From positions 7,222,349 to 7,286,348 of the forward strand of contig QVOM02000103.1 of the NCBI GenBank assembly GCA_003586115.2: 64,000 nucleotides of DNA, given 5' to 3'. Shown piece by piece: positions 12,301 through 27,300 of this stretch. Below the pieces are notes generated by a model. It saw only the letters and a program-made list of their open reading frames with translations, was not told the DNA's origin and ran no database searches. This stretch comes from Salvator merianae. Taxonomy: Eukaryota; Chordata; Lepidosauria; Squamata; Teiidae. Positions within the stretch are counted from its first letter, which is position 1. Each line of letters begins with the position of its first letter. A program made the translations under genes and the position numbers.

Positions 12301-15300
12301 CTAGAAATCCCTGCCTGCATGCAGTAGCGCTTCATTATGAAAAAAAAATCTAAAAAATGAGGCAAAGGACCAAATCTCTTGAAACCTGGAAGGGAAATGG
12401 AAGGCATCCTCCCCATGCCCCATTTTGGGGAGCATGGGACATCCCATAGGGAAAAAGGAACTCAAAGGGGGTTGTTCCCTCCACCCCCCTCAAATGTGGT
12501 GAGGTTAGGGGAGGACGCCTCCCACCTTCCTCAGATTTACAGTGCTACGGGGCAAGTGGGTGACTACACTGCAGAGGCTGAAATATCTCCATCAAAACCA
12601 ACATTTTCTTAGGCAATGAAAAAGACATAAATATTATTAGAACTCTGATAATATTGTTATTAGAGGAAAGAACCATACAGTCCATACTGTCTCTGACAGT
12701 TCCATTTACCCATTCTTCCTATCCTGCTATACAGGGAGGGCATGATGTTCTTGCGGAATGTGGTGTGTAAGAGCAACAAGGAATAACTGGCAAAAGCTGA
12801 CATTCTGCACCACAGTCACCCAGAGTGAAATTCTCAGCAATGGTCTGGGGACTGTGGCATCTACGGGTGATACATCACTTACCTTAAGACAGATGACACC
12901 ACTGCACTGACAACTAAACCTGCTGAAAGGCAGGCCCAGTACCACTATTCAAAGTTGAGCTAGGTCTAGTGCTGCTAGCAAGTATAAAGGCATAAGGGTG
13001 GTGCCTCCACAAATATCTCATCAGCGCCATTATCCCAAAACACCTGATACCTGTGCCTCAACTGACTCATGCCCTGCAGTGTTTGCAGACAGCATAGTTT
13101 GGGACAAATGAGCAGAGCTCCAAATGTTCCCACATCACAGTGCCAGCAGGGCCACTTCACCTCTTATTAGTTGGTGGTGGCACTGGATCCTTCCGTGAAG
13201 CAGTACCATCACTTCCCTGAGCCCAGAGCTGTGCTGGGCCAGGGCATCCTTCTCACTATAGGCCATGGGGCTGCACTAGTATCTGGGACAGGTGAGGACA
13301 ACCCACTTGCCTCCATTGCTCTCCTGGCTTCTCATGACCATCTACGAGGGGGTGGGACTGCATGAGTTGCACAAGGATGCTGTGACATTGCCCATTGTGA
13401 TCTCAGGGTTCCTGAGCCTTCCTCCAATACATGACATGTACAGGTCTGGCAAGGTCCTAGGGAAGGCTTCAGAATTCCAAGATCACAACTGGCAGCATTT
13501 CAACATCATTGTGTAACCAACACAACCATACTCCCTCCCAGCTGCAAAAACGGCCACAAGGGGAAGTCAGGAGAGTGATGGAAGCAGGTGAGTGCTACCT
13601 GCAAACATCTTTGGCACTCATCTTCACAGAAGGCCAGGTTCATAAGATGTTTGGCCTGTGAACACTTCCCTCTTTGAGCAGTTCATAGGTTGCAAATAGC
13701 TTATGAACACGTTTGTTACGCATTTCTAGTGGGTGCTGAAAACACAGACAACAGATCAAAACTAAGGTTATTAAATAAGTTGATAAATGAGAAATTAATA
13801 TTTTAATGGCTAAAAGGCCAGTTTTAAAAACAATATTGCATACCTGTTAGTTCATATCCACCAAATACATTATAAATATATCACTTACCCTATTGAAGTA
13901 TAATTTCCACTCCCACTTTATTGCACAATTCTTAAACATAATGAAAAGCAGGAAATTACCTTATCTGTAAGCAGCTTGGTAAGATTTCTCTGTTTTCTTG
14001 ATAGATACTGATCATACAACTGGGCCAGTTTAGCTGCCAAAACATGTTCCCGGCTAAAGCAAGGATGGTGAGTGAATATTAATCCAGAAACATCCACATC
14101 CAGCTGAAATTGCCCCTGAGGGTCTCCAGATCCAACAATGTATTGACTAGCAAGCTTCATTTTGATTGCCTGAAAAGTTAAGCAAAGACACACCTACTAA
14201 AGGTGGGAAAATATCTAGAGTTGTCTAAGCAGTGTATTATTCATAGAAAACTACATCCCCCAAGGCACCTTTCAGTTGAAAAGTGTAAGCCTTTGGATTC
14301 TCTTGCATGCAACACTCATGTCTTAACAAACTGTGAGTTAGCCAACCAGAAATGTGCATGGACTCTCCTATCCTCCCCCATTATAAGCTAGGGGCCTGTT
14401 CATATTTACCTTTTAGTGAGTGTGCAGACACTCACTAGGTAAGTGCATCCACACTCTGCCACAGCATCCAGGAGCGTCTACAGTCACTCCCAGATGCTAC
14501 TCCCTGTGGACAGCTAAAATGTTGTCCACAGCTTGACTGGGAGCAACTGGATGACTGTCAGTGCGCTAGCCATCTATACAGGTTCCCACCCCCCAGCCTT
14601 GCCTGCTTGCTGTCTTCACTGACCCCCTTGTTGCTGGTTAGCTGGCATGCTGGGTGCCTGGGAACAAGTAATGTTTACGCTATGACAGAGAACTGTGAGA
14701 TAGTTGAACTGTTATATGCCTGCTACTCTCAGCTGCCCTTTGTATTCTGTTATCTACAATAAAGGAACATCCCACTGCTGAGTCTGTGTTTCTGGTCTAT
14801 GGAAGAAGGGGCATAAGTGGCGATTCTGACAATGGCTCCCAGTCAGCAGCATTCACCCCCTCTTCTAGATGCAAACACTGCAAGTGGGTGGTGTGGCGTG
14901 GCACAGCTGTGCCTGCAGCTGTGCAGTCAAGTGCCATGTCTTGATTGCCATGGCAATGGCTGGAAGTTGCCATGGCTGCTGTCATGGTGATTGAGCCTGC
15001 ATTCGCACTGTGCGTGCTGGTGGCCTGGTATAGAGCTATTGCAGCACTCATAGCGCAAATGGCCGCTGCACCACTTGGACTATTGCAGCCTAGTATGGTA
15101 AGTATGAAAAGGCCCTAGCTTCCACATTATGATCTTGCTGAAGCCAAGGTTCAAATCAGTTTACTAATTAGAAACTTAAATCAGGAACTGGTTGTACTTC
15201 CTATTTCACACATAGTGAGAGATTTCGGCTTAAACAGGCAAGGGAATTTTGAAGATTATTTGTTTATATTACTTTTACATGCCATTTTCTTTCAAAAGTG

Positions 15301-18300
15301 GCATCTCGTCCTTTCTCCCACTCATTTTATTCTAACAATAACCTGTGGGATAGGTAGCATCAAGAGGCAGGAACTGGCCCCTAGTGACAGCCAGCAATTT
15401 TTCTGGCTAAGTGAGGTTTGAATTCTGACTCTTAGGTTGTAGTTTGATTCACTAGACATGATGGGTTTGTACATCATGCTTCCAATACGGAACATGAAAT
15501 TTGTGTTGACTCATGGCTAACTTGCTAATAAATCCTGGAAATAAAGAAGATAGAATGTATTAGGTTTGTGTGACATCACATCAGTTGTGCAACAGCAAGG
15601 TTATTCTGTCCATGGAGGTGGAAGAAATGGTGTTGTCCATGTTACAGGCAAGTTCCCTTGCAGTGCTCACAATTTTCACCTGTTCCTTAATAGCCTTAAT
15701 ACAGTAGTCTCTTTACTGCCCTCCAAATGGGTTCAAATGCCTTTTTGCACAAGCCTAGATGGCATGGCTGGCGTGAACACACCATGTATACTCTGAGTCA
15801 CATACCACTGTACTAACACATGTACCATACTAACCCAAGTCTTACTAACCCAAGTCTCCTTCCTTCACTTAACTCTTATGGTTCCCATGTCCACCATACT
15901 ATGGAGAGACAAAAGCAGCAGTACCAAAGATATGAATGAGACAGTGTTGAAATTTAACAGAAGTGGGCCGGAGAGCTATTTTAATACCTATAATCAGCTG
16001 TTGGGCCTGGATGCCAAACTACCCAGACTTTTAAGCCTGAACAAACTGTAAACATTTAACATTCTTCCTTGTACAATAGCCCATAGTGCATCTAATAAGA
16101 GGTAATACCAAACTCACCTTTTTATAGAATGTCTCTAGCTGGGGTTCTCTTCCTTCCTCCACTGGAAATATTGGAGGCCTAGTGGGTGACTGCTTAATTG
16201 GGTTGGGCAAAGCTAAAATTTGGCCATCATCTCCAAACCATTTTTTCCCCTGCAAATAATAAGTGACAAAAATGGATATGAATTAAAACATCCTTAGAGT
16301 TAAGTCACTCTTTAGAAAGAGTTAAAATCACATATTTTCATAAAATAGCAGTGATTCTGCAGGACATCTACCCTGAATCACATATACTACCACTATTGCA
16401 GTCTTAAACCACAACGGATAGAAATATACGATCAACTATATAACCACTATAGGAAGTAATTTCATTTTTTTAAAAACAGCTGTAGAATTCTTAAAACTCA
16501 ATATCCTTCTCATTGTCTGCTGATCATACCATCTGTTTTTCCCTAACATGGCACAAACACAGACCTTGTATTTTAAATTATAGTGCTGAATATTTGTAGC
16601 TCAGAATTGGAGTGCTGCATTGTTGGAATTCTCTGAGATCATTTTTTTTAATGTTTTGCTGCCAGACTAGATCGTATCATCAGTGCAAAGGTTCTCTCTT
16701 GCTGGGTGTGCACCTGCCAACAGCAGAAGGTATAAGAGGTGTCTGATCTATCTGGAAGTTATTGGTGTAACCTATGCATGTGAAATGCCCTTGTATACCA
16801 ACCAATGGACATAAGTTTTAGATGCAACACAAAGTCTGTGGTCAACTGATAACAAAAAACACAAAGTTACATCTTTTTCTGTTTTGGCTGAAAGACTACT
16901 TAATTAGGACATACATGAATAGTATTGATCTTGTGTTCATAGGTTTCTCAGAGGCATCCAATCCCTTATATTTTAAGAACTGACTAACCAGAAAAGGCTT
17001 CTTTTTTTTTTATCCACTAGAGTTCTTAGGATGTTTGTATGTGAACCATTTGAGAAATACAAGCCTGATATTTGCAAGAAAGAATGATTACAATATTTTT
17101 TCTGCCTTTCTAGAATTAGGAAAAAAACAGAAGGCAAAACAGGAAGAAATTTACCTGTTCCTGCTTGAGTATCCTATTCTCTACAATGCTTTGATTTGAC
17201 AATGACACAACAGGACGTTGTCCAGTATACAGACCTTCATCCTCAAGATATCTTGGTTGTTTATTTTCAGGTACTTTCAGAGAAGGAGGCACTAAAAGCA
17301 AATGTAATACATATTAAACAAAGTACAGGTCTTTGCACCTGACACACTTTCAACAGGCTCATTCATCCCTTGTATAGCTCTATGCTTTGCTTCCCGCAAA
17401 CCACGGTGCAGTGGAAAACCATACTATAAATGTAAATGTCACCACGGAACTCCTATCTACCAAAGTGAGATGTTGGGGAGACCCATACTGCCAATAAACT
17501 GCAGAGGGAAGACTCACTCTGTCGGTGAGTGGTGCTCTAGAGAAAAAAATCATATTAACACAGTCCTGGAAACTTTCAGCAAACAAGGGAAGTCACATTT
17601 TACCAACCACTTGAAAGGAAAACTGTGTTAGGGATGACAACATATGTTTTGTATGCCTTTATTTGAATCATTCACTATGGATTAATATTTCTATTTTAAA
17701 CTTTAAAAAAAAAAAACAGGAGGCACAGAAAGAGAGTGATACAGGTATACAGACAAAAGGAAATATAAATTCTTGCCTCATAAATCAAGTTTTGTTCCAG
17801 TGCACTGCATGTGAAGCCAGATAAGATTAATAAGACACACATTTTGAGATCTGTTTAATAGTCAGCTATAAAACACTTAATTAGAAGCACGAAAAAAAGG
17901 AACATCTATACATATGGTAAACTCCATAATATAGTATGAAAGCTTTTGAGCTTACAAAAATGAATCCAGACTGGGTAGTTTTTACAATGTATTTTTATTA
18001 TTGTGGTTTCAAAATTTATTTATTTTTTACCATAAAAGGCATTTTATTAATTTATGGCACACCGTAACTTTGAATTGCTTCAACTGTCCTACTGCCACTT
18101 AGGAACTAAAATGATGGATTATGTATCATTATATAAATACAGATGAAAAGAACAAAATAGGTATGGGGAAAAAGGTGCCATAAGCTGCCATCTTGATTTT
18201 AAAAAGCAATTAGATTACCATTTAATGGAGACAGCAAGATAACCATTGAGTGCTCTTACCCTGAACAGGCAAATGACAGTGATTAATCCAACTTCTCTCA

Positions 18301-21300
18301 GTGATTAAAATGAAAGAAGCCAACCCCATACCACATCATACCATTCATCTATTTAAATTATTATTGTCTACAACAGCTTGCAACAGAACTCAACAGCTTA
18401 GACAGCAGTGATTTTCAAAGAACCTGACTTTCAACCAACCATTGCTCCAGCAATATACTGTGGGCCTTCAGCAAGTAACTGTATTCTTGATTTCATAACT
18501 TCCTATATATTAGTCCTCTTTTAGCGGCAGTGCCATTTCTTTAAAAACAATGAGATAATTTACAGAAGCGATGCAATGAGTTATCTGAACCACACAGAAA
18601 GTAATATCTAACACAAAGAGAAAATACCACTAGTTGTGCCACAACAGTGCTAGTAAAGATTATCAAGAGACCAGCAATTCATGGCATTCTAAAGGAGCAC
18701 AGCATAGACAGTCTCTGTAGCCAGGATGCCACTGATGTAGCTAATTGGACTTTTGCAGTAGCAAAATTCCAATTAAGTGAATATCATTAAGAGGACGCCT
18801 TTGGACCCAGCAACTTTGAACAGTTATCACTGCCCACCAATTTCCCCGCTATTTTGGAGCAAGGTAATTGAGAGGGCAGGAGCAATCCACATAAAGGCAT
18901 ACTTTGAAGAAACAGTATCTAGTTCATTTCAGTCCAGCTTTTGGCCTTGCTATGACACTGAAATTCCTTGGTAGCCCTGGCTGATGACCTTTGACCATGG
19001 TGTCCCTTGGAAATGGCTTCACTGGTTTGAAATCAGAGAGCACTTTTCAACTGTTTCATTCCTATATCTGAGGTCAATACCAAAACCAAATATTGGGCAA
19101 CTTTGTTGCTCTGCAAATTAGTTAGTGAGGATCCTCAGCTACTGATCTTATATGTCATACTTTTGAAGATCTATGAAAATTTGCTGGACGATGTCACCAG
19201 GGAATCTTGAATGACATGTCATCAGTATGATGATGACACTCAGAGCTATCTCTCCAACCCATTTAAAATGGGACGGGCAGTTCACGTGGTAGACCATTGC
19301 CTGGAAACAGTAATGGGCTGAATTTGGACCAATAAATGCAGGTGAATCCAGACAAGATTGATGTACTGCCTGCAAAATACAAATCTGGGAAGTAACAGAA
19401 CAGCCAGTTCTTGATGGAGTTGCACTGAAAGGAACAGTTGAATAGCTTAGGCTTCTCCTGGGTTCACCTGAGGTCCAGATGTGGCAGAAGCTAAACATTT
19501 TTCAGTACCTACAGTCCTTCCAGTTATGGATACCTTGGTCACAGTGGTCCATCTTCTGGAAACTTCCAGATCCAGCTATAGTAATCTACTCTATGTGGAG
19601 CTGTCCTTGAAGATGGTCTGGAAATTGCAAGGACTGTAGAAAGCACTGGTTCTGGTATACCTCTTTGCCAGGCCTTTGGCTCGGTCACAGCTTTCTCCTC
19701 CCTCCTTCCTATGTTGTAATTAAGTTGCATTGATTTTAAGAATCATGTTTAATTTTCATCCACACTGAGACTCCTCTTATCAATACATTCCATTTCTAAT
19801 AGTACCTGTCCCAGCTTACTTGCACCATAGACCACCAATGTTAAGCTGAGCAGAGTAAAGCAACTCATTCTTATTTCAAGAAAGCGCTGATTTCTATACG
19901 TGTTCAATTGCAGTACTAGGGACACTTAACTTTTTAAGTTAGCAGCTAATAGGGCATAATGTCAAATATTGTATTTAAGCAAATTAAGGTCCAAACCTTA
20001 ATGTCCAAAACCAGTGTGTGTCTTGGCAATATCTCAGTTATTTCATATCCCAGTAAATTGAAAATTCGTACTTAGTTGTACTGCTTATGAAACTAATATT
20101 TCAAGTTGTACGTTAATTTTTTTTAAAAAAGAAAGGAAACAACAGTACTTTGCTTATATTTCTTCCTTACTCTAAAAGGATTCCAGGGTGATGAACCCAC
20201 TAGAAACACACCACAAATTTATGCAAAATGATATTAAAAGCAACATTATTTCTTCTTCTTCTCAAGGTACAACATCCTAGTGTGTTTTTAGTTGTCTCTT
20301 TAAAAAATAAATACTACAGGAAAATAATCGATAACACAGATAACTTTTCAGTTGGGAAGCTAACCTACCTCTCAGTTTACTTGGTATGAATAACAGTTCT
20401 TTCTCTTTCTCTAGCCGATGCGAGTAGCTTTCATATTCTGTCGGTTTAACTGCTAGGATGTCAAAAGCAGTTTGCTCTATAATGAATAAGTCATCGTCCT
20501 CTTTATCATGAACAAGATGTTCCTCTTCATCCTATATTGTATATTGCCAACGTTTTAGAAATGTCAGAATTTCAGTCAGAATTCCACGCAGCAGACAATA
20601 TTCATCATTGGTTTGCATATGGAAATAAATGCATGATTGTTTTAACTGCTTTCCAGTAAACAAAACAAGTAAATCCCACTCATAGTTTTCATCAAATTTC
20701 AATAGTGTTAGTGCAAAGGACATGACAGCACAAGTCAGGCAACAGCAGTTTACATGTGAGGCATGGCAGCAGGGATAAATGGCATTTTGCAGTTCACTGG
20801 CAGTGGACAACACACCGTGTACAAAGTAAAATTATTAGCCGTCCAACTCACCACTGCCGATTGTTTATGGAAATGTAATTTTTATTGTTGCACTATGTAC
20901 ACACTGGTGTTCAAAATACTAGTTCCAAGCAAGCACATTCAGTAAACTCCTCAAACAAACTCCTGTCTGAATATGAAATAACTTACCCTTTTCTTTCAGG
21001 TGGAATATTAGGCTTAACTTCCTCAAACTGATCTTAGTGATCATTTTCCTAACACATACACATGATATCATGCTAGTAGTTATTTCAAGAGCTCAGTAGA
21101 TAGCTTAAGGTTTTCGCTGTGTTTTTTTTTAATATACTACTTATTTCAAATTATATTCCTGTCAGTAAAAATTTAAACTTACCTACATGGAACTGGATCA
21201 GTTTTGCAGCTTTTATGCCTGCATTTTAACTGCACCTAATTATTCGTTACAGGTGACAGATTCTGATCAATATTTGCATATAACCCTGGCAACTACCCAT

Positions 21301-24300
21301 GCCATTTTCTTGGCATATCCAAGATAGTTTGCCATTAGCTTCTTCTTGGAAAAAACTGGTGACTGAGCCTACAACCTGCTACTTTCCAGGCACTTATTCC
21401 CTGGACAGGACTAGTTTTTCTTAGAAAGCCATTGAACGTGAACTAGAACTAATTCCTTTTGGAGCCAATAAACTTTCACAGGGAGTAAGTTTCTTTCTAG
21501 ATGGAACCTTGCAAGCATAGATATTATACTCATTGGGCAAAGGCAAGGCAGGCACCTGCTTCTCACCAGGTGCCAACTGCAGTGTTTAGTTGACAAACAG
21601 CTAAAATCTTGTCTAAATAAGTAGGCACATATGGATTAACTGGTACCGTGACACTCTCTCCTTGTTCTGAATGACCAACTGCAGATTCCTGTTCTTCTCC
21701 GTCCTTGTCATCTTGATGCAATATGCTCTTTTTTTTCCTCCGAGTTTCATTCACTACTTTGTCAGGCTCAGAATCAAAATTGAAAGTAAAGAAATTATAT
21801 GCTTCTTCTGAAGAGGGATAATCTGTTTGAACCTAACAGAAAAAAAGCATTAAAAAAACTCAGGATGTCATAATACAACATCTTAATACAAATAAGAAAG
21901 AATGGCATTATCCATGCAAGATTTTACTTAATGTATGTTATTTTACTTTATATTATTTCGCTTAATTTATATTTATATTTATATTTAAACAGATGCAACT
22001 AGAATCAAACTGTTAATACAATGAAGATGAAATCAAGGAAGCAGAACGATTACCTTCATTCCACAAAGTGAAACAGTAATATTTCACAATCATTGAATTG
22101 CCTTACTGAAACTCAATTGTCTTGACAGCAAACATAAGGACTTAGCAACTGCAATGTTAGCAAACACCCAACTTTCCTTCTGTCCTGAATCTGCAAGGAA
22201 TTTATTTGATTAGGTTGTACATTGTGCAAGTTCTTGTGAAGATAATGAGGCACAGTAAAACTCAGCTTCAGCCTTGAGGGAGGGAATACTGCCCTGAATA
22301 TGCACACTAACATTTTGGAAACACTTTTCAAGGAAGATTTGCTTTCATTATAAAACATGTTTCATGCCTCTTGCATTAAAAATAGATTCAGGAGCAGAGG
22401 TGAAGCATCAATATTGATAGTGCTACTTTGCCACAAGCAAAGTTTTAAAGAAAATGTTGCATGACTGACTTAAACTGAAAGATGCAGGTAAAATGGCAAG
22501 TACAATGTTCACAGAACTGGTCCGTTTGGAGAGGGGTACTCAGCTATGACCCTCTAGCTGACTCAGAACGATAAGAGATATAGTCATCTGGAGGGCTGTG
22601 ACTAAGCACTCCTTTGAAATGGAGTGCTCAGTTTGCTAGTTCCCAGGTTAGCAGTACTGAAGGCAAAAGGAGAGTGCAAGCATCTTTTCATATCCTATTG
22701 TCTGTCCATTGACTGAGTTAGCAGGCTGACTGATTGTGATCTTGCCTACATGACTTCTTTTGTGTTCTTTTTGCCTGCAAAAGTTTTCTCCACTTGGAAG
22801 CCCTTTGCCCACCCCTTAGCCAAGCCCTCCTTGGCTCCTGGGTACCACTGAGGCTGTACAAAGTGTAAAAATCCCTAGAATTTCCCAGTTCTTCAGATGG
22901 TCAGTTCATAGCCTCCCCTCTCTCTGCTGCTGAATCACAAGGTGGAATTTAGAGTTTCAAGTCCCTTGATCCCTTACTTCTCATGGTGACCTGAGTCAGA
23001 GGAAACTTGACCTCTTATCCCCTCATTTTGTTGCAAATCACTCCCCTGTGAAGATTCTCTGAAGATTGTTGCCAGCCTTCCTGGTTGAATTTCTACCTTC
23101 TGAGTCCTGCATCCAGTAAGGACCCCTTCATTTGCTGAAATCACTTTTGCTGCCAATTGGCAAACCTCTGAGCTTGCTGACTGCCTTGTTGCCCAACAAG
23201 ACCTTTGTGGCTAGGGACTGGTTTCACGTTCCCTCCTTTGCTGCAGGCAGACTCCGCTCTTGGGAGATTCTAGTCTGTGCCTTCCATTGCCTTCTGCTGA
23301 ACAAGGCACCACTTGGATAGAGCATCTGCTCTTTCTGTGTAACCCAGCTGTGGCCTCTGCGTGGGGCTGAGACTTTTAGGAGGAAGATCCCTCTCCATTC
23401 TCCACTTTTTCTCCCTCTCAGCCTTGCAAAGATATGGGACAAGCCATCGGGGAGTGAGGATATTTTTCTGATCCCCTTGTTTATTATTTAATTTAGTTAG
23501 AATAAAGCTTGAGTGAAGCCCAGGAACAGGTGGGATGGTGGGCTTCAAAACCAGGATCCAGAGCATAGTAAGTGCGTGCTTTGGAGGCAGTTAAGCAGAT
23601 CAAGGTTTGGCTGGTGGGCTTCAATGTGTCTGGATAGTAAAGAGGATCATAGTCTGTAGGAAGATGGTTTTCCATCAAGCTGCTAAAACATCACTAGCAA
23701 AGCTCTTGCTTCAGAATTCCATAAAATCATTCAACCGCATTTAATCCTATTAGCACTTTATAAGTTTGTTACAGAGTATGACTGACAGCATAACTGGAAT
23801 CATAGTGGGCAAATTCTTTTACCAATTGGAGTTCTGTTGAATCTTCCCCTTAAGCAAACTAGAAGGCAGCACATTTAATCTTACTCGAGTTAAAGCTAGT
23901 CTATAATTCTTGGTTGTTAAAAAGGTTAAATAAGATGCCATCTTATGTAAATAGCCAAGGTTGTTGAGTCCAAAAGAAAGAGGAGAGCAGGTTCATGCCT
24001 AGACATATCCCAGATTTTAATCTAAAGAAAACAAACTATCAGAGGAAACTTATATAAGCAGCAGTCCTGGAGCTAGTTTAAAATGCATAAATTTTAGCCA
24101 ATATTTAATGGCAGAAAGCTAAGCTTTAGTTGAGGTCAGACATTGTTTAGTTTCCAACAGAGCAACAGAATTAGGAATGCAGCAGGGAACACCTAAAAGA
24201 GCTCTAGGAAATTTAATGTAGGGTTTATTTAGAATGTCAAGGCGATCTACAACCCATATGTGGGTTAGTTCTCCAAGATGTTTGGAGCAACCTCCCTGCC

Positions 24301-27300
24301 ATATCCCTTCAAAAACTGTGCAAGCGTACACACAGAATTGATGCTGTTTTGAAGGGAAAGCAGGGTCACACCAAATATTGATTTGATCGAGCTTTCTCTC
24401 TTGTTCATTCACTTTGCATTTTGTTAATTGATAAAAATAAACTATTAACACTTCTATTTGTGAAAACATTCTTCCTTGGTAGCATTTTCCCCACACCTGC
24501 CTAAACCTTTTGCACAGTACTGTACATGAGGGACTGAATGCAAGTGCAGAATGCAAGGAGCAAATGCATGCTATTGCCACTTAGCCATAGTTTGCCAGTT
24601 TGCTGCTCAGACTGATTTAAATCCTATGCATTGTTGGCCTATTGTACAGCATTTGAGTGGATGTTTTTACCCAAACAATTTTACACAGGGTTGTCAGAGA
24701 TTAAATTTGCAATTAGGTCTATCAAAGGAACAGAGTATTTCCTGCCCCCCACACACTATTAAATACAACGACAACAGATGTGTGTTTCAGCCTGAACTAA
24801 TCAATCAATTGGAAAGCAGTAATGGGTAAGAATATCTGAAACTAAGAGGAAAGGGTATACACAGGTGAGAAATTCAGAATGTTACTCCCATCTGAAGCAC
24901 TTCCTTCACCTCTTAAAATTTCTGGTATTACTGGCCAAATGAGAAAAAAATGACACAGGAAAAGGCTGTTCACTAAAATAAGTTTCAGGCAGGCGAGAGA
25001 TTTTTGCACCCCCAACCTGACCATCCCTTTTACCTCACTCCACCTTTTTTTGTACACCTGGCAGATAGGAACGTGGTCATCTTCATGCAGGAATTTCTCA
25101 GAGGTAGATGGGAAGATGGCCCTATCCTGCTCCAGTGGCAAACTGTCCCAGGATATAGAAGAAACGACCTAGGATTGCTGCCACGAACAAGATGGAATAA
25201 ACTCCCTGGTCTCTGTTCTGAGCCAGAACAGGCTCAACTGATCTAATTTGGCTCTGGTCTATCCCTGGAGTGGTAAGACAAGCAGGGCCATCAACATGCC
25301 TTCCATATGGCAGTTATGCCAATGTAAAGGAGTCATTTCTCTGCCACCATTGTGTCTGCTAGTAGCTATTTGGCAGAGCTCTTTCAAGTGGTGGATGGCT
25401 TCACAAAATCAAACCCAAGGAATCAAGGACCTCAGAAATCCACGCTCTGATAACTTCCAGATTGGACTACTCCAAAGAATTTTGAGGAGCACATTGCTAA
25501 GAGCAGCAGGAAAAATAATAAGAACTTTTTAAAGTACATCAGAAGTAGGAATTCAACCAGAAAAGTAGTTGGACCATTAGATGATAATGGACAGAAAGGG
25601 ATAATTAAATATGACATGGAAATTGCAAAGAGGCTAAATGAATTAATTGCCTCTGCTTTCACTGAGGAAGACAGAGGGCATATGCCTGCAGCTGAGTCAA
25701 TTTTTTTTCAAGAAGGAAGTCAGAATAATTAAACTGGGCAAAGATAACCAGGCAGGAGGCCCTTGCATGTCTTAATAAACTAAATGCTAACAAATCACTG
25801 AGACCAGATCGAATTCATCTGTGAGTTCTTAAAGAATTCAAATGTGAAATTGCTGAGCTTCTAGATAAAATCTATAACATTTCCCTAAAATCAGGCTCTG
25901 TGCCTGAAGGATAGCAAATGTAACACCAATCTTAAAAAAAAGATCCAGGGGTGATCCAGGGAATTGCAGACCACTCAGCTTAATATCAGTTCTTGGAAAA
26001 GTGATAGAAACCATAATTAAGGATAAAATTATGACACACATAGAGGAGCAAGCATTGCTGGAAGAAAATAAGCATGGCTTCTGCAAAAGTAAATCATGCC
26101 TTACAAAATCTGTTAGAATTCTTTGAGAGTGTTAATAAACATGTGGATAAAGATGATCCAGTTGACACTATCTATCTGGACTTTCAGAGGCTTTTGACAA
26201 AGTCCCTCATCAAAGGCTCCTGAATAAATTCATCAGTAATGGAATAAGAGGATAGGTCCTGTCCTGGATTGGTAACTGACTAAAGGACAGGAAACAGAGA
26301 GTAGTAACAAACGGCCAGTTCTCAGAGTGGAAAGAGGTGAGAAGTGGGGTCCCACAAGGTCCAATATTAAGACCTGTGCTTTTTAATTTACTGATAAGTA
26401 GAGGTAAGTAATGAGTTAGCAAAGTTTGCCAAAGATACTAAATTGTTCAGGGTGGTAAAAACTGAAAGTGAGTGTGAAACACTTCAGAGGTATCTCTTGA
26501 CATCGGGTGAGTGGGCAATGAAGTGGCAAATACACTTCACTAATAATGAGTGCAAAGTGATACACATTGGGCCAATTACACCTATAAACAGATGGGGTTG
26601 AGGTTTCTGTGACAGACCAGGAAAGACCAGGAAATCTTTAGGTTCTGGTAGACAGCTCGATGAAGGTGTCAACTCAGTGCCAGTGGCAGTGAAAAAAGCA
26701 AATTCAATGCTAGGGGTAATTAGGAAGGGAATAGAAAACAAGTCAGCAAGTGTCATTCTGCCTCTTTATAAATCTATAGTGAGGCCACATCTGGAAGACT
26801 GTGCACAATTCTGATCACCATACCTCAGGAAGAATATTCTAGAACTAGAAAAGGTGCAGAAAAGGGCAACCAGAATGATCAAGGGACTGGAACACCTTCT
26901 TTACAAAATCAAGCTGCAAACTTTTGGCATCTTAAGCCTTAAGAGGTGACCAGACTGAACTATATAAAATCATGCCCGGTGTGGAAAAGGTGGGCAGAGA
27001 AAAATTATTTTTTCTGTTCCACAACACTGGAACCTGGGAGTACTCTCCAGACGGGCAGGAGAGTTAGGATTGACAAAGGGAGGTATTTTTTTCTTCCAGA
27101 GGATCTTCAGTCTATGGAATTTACTACCAGAAGAGCTGGTGACAGAAACCACCCTGGATAGCTTTAAGAAAGGGTTAGACAAATTCATGGAGGACAGGTG
27201 CATCAATGGGTAGTAGAAAGGATACTCAGGTTGGAGAGACAGGCAGGATGCCTCTAAAGGCCATTTGCAGGGAGTCAAGAGCAGGAGAAGGTTTTGCCTT

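Noticed and set aside
12700..13600. A possible PIF/Harbinger or other transposase pseudogene
   Set aside because: Short frames on both strands were read, but no catalytic motif or terminal inverted repeats could be supported.
20987..21048. A possible extra CC2D2A exon between exons 6 and 7 (TTAG acceptor, AAAAGG|GTAAGT donor)
   Set aside because: No combination with the exon 6 donors and the exon 7 acceptor keeps the reading frame without a stop, unless a poor acceptor inside exon 7 is assumed. The translation has no counterpart in human CC2D2A.
22500..23600. A possible LTR (GC-richer block with AATAAA)
   Set aside because: No TG...CA borders, second LTR, primer site or polyprotein motif found.
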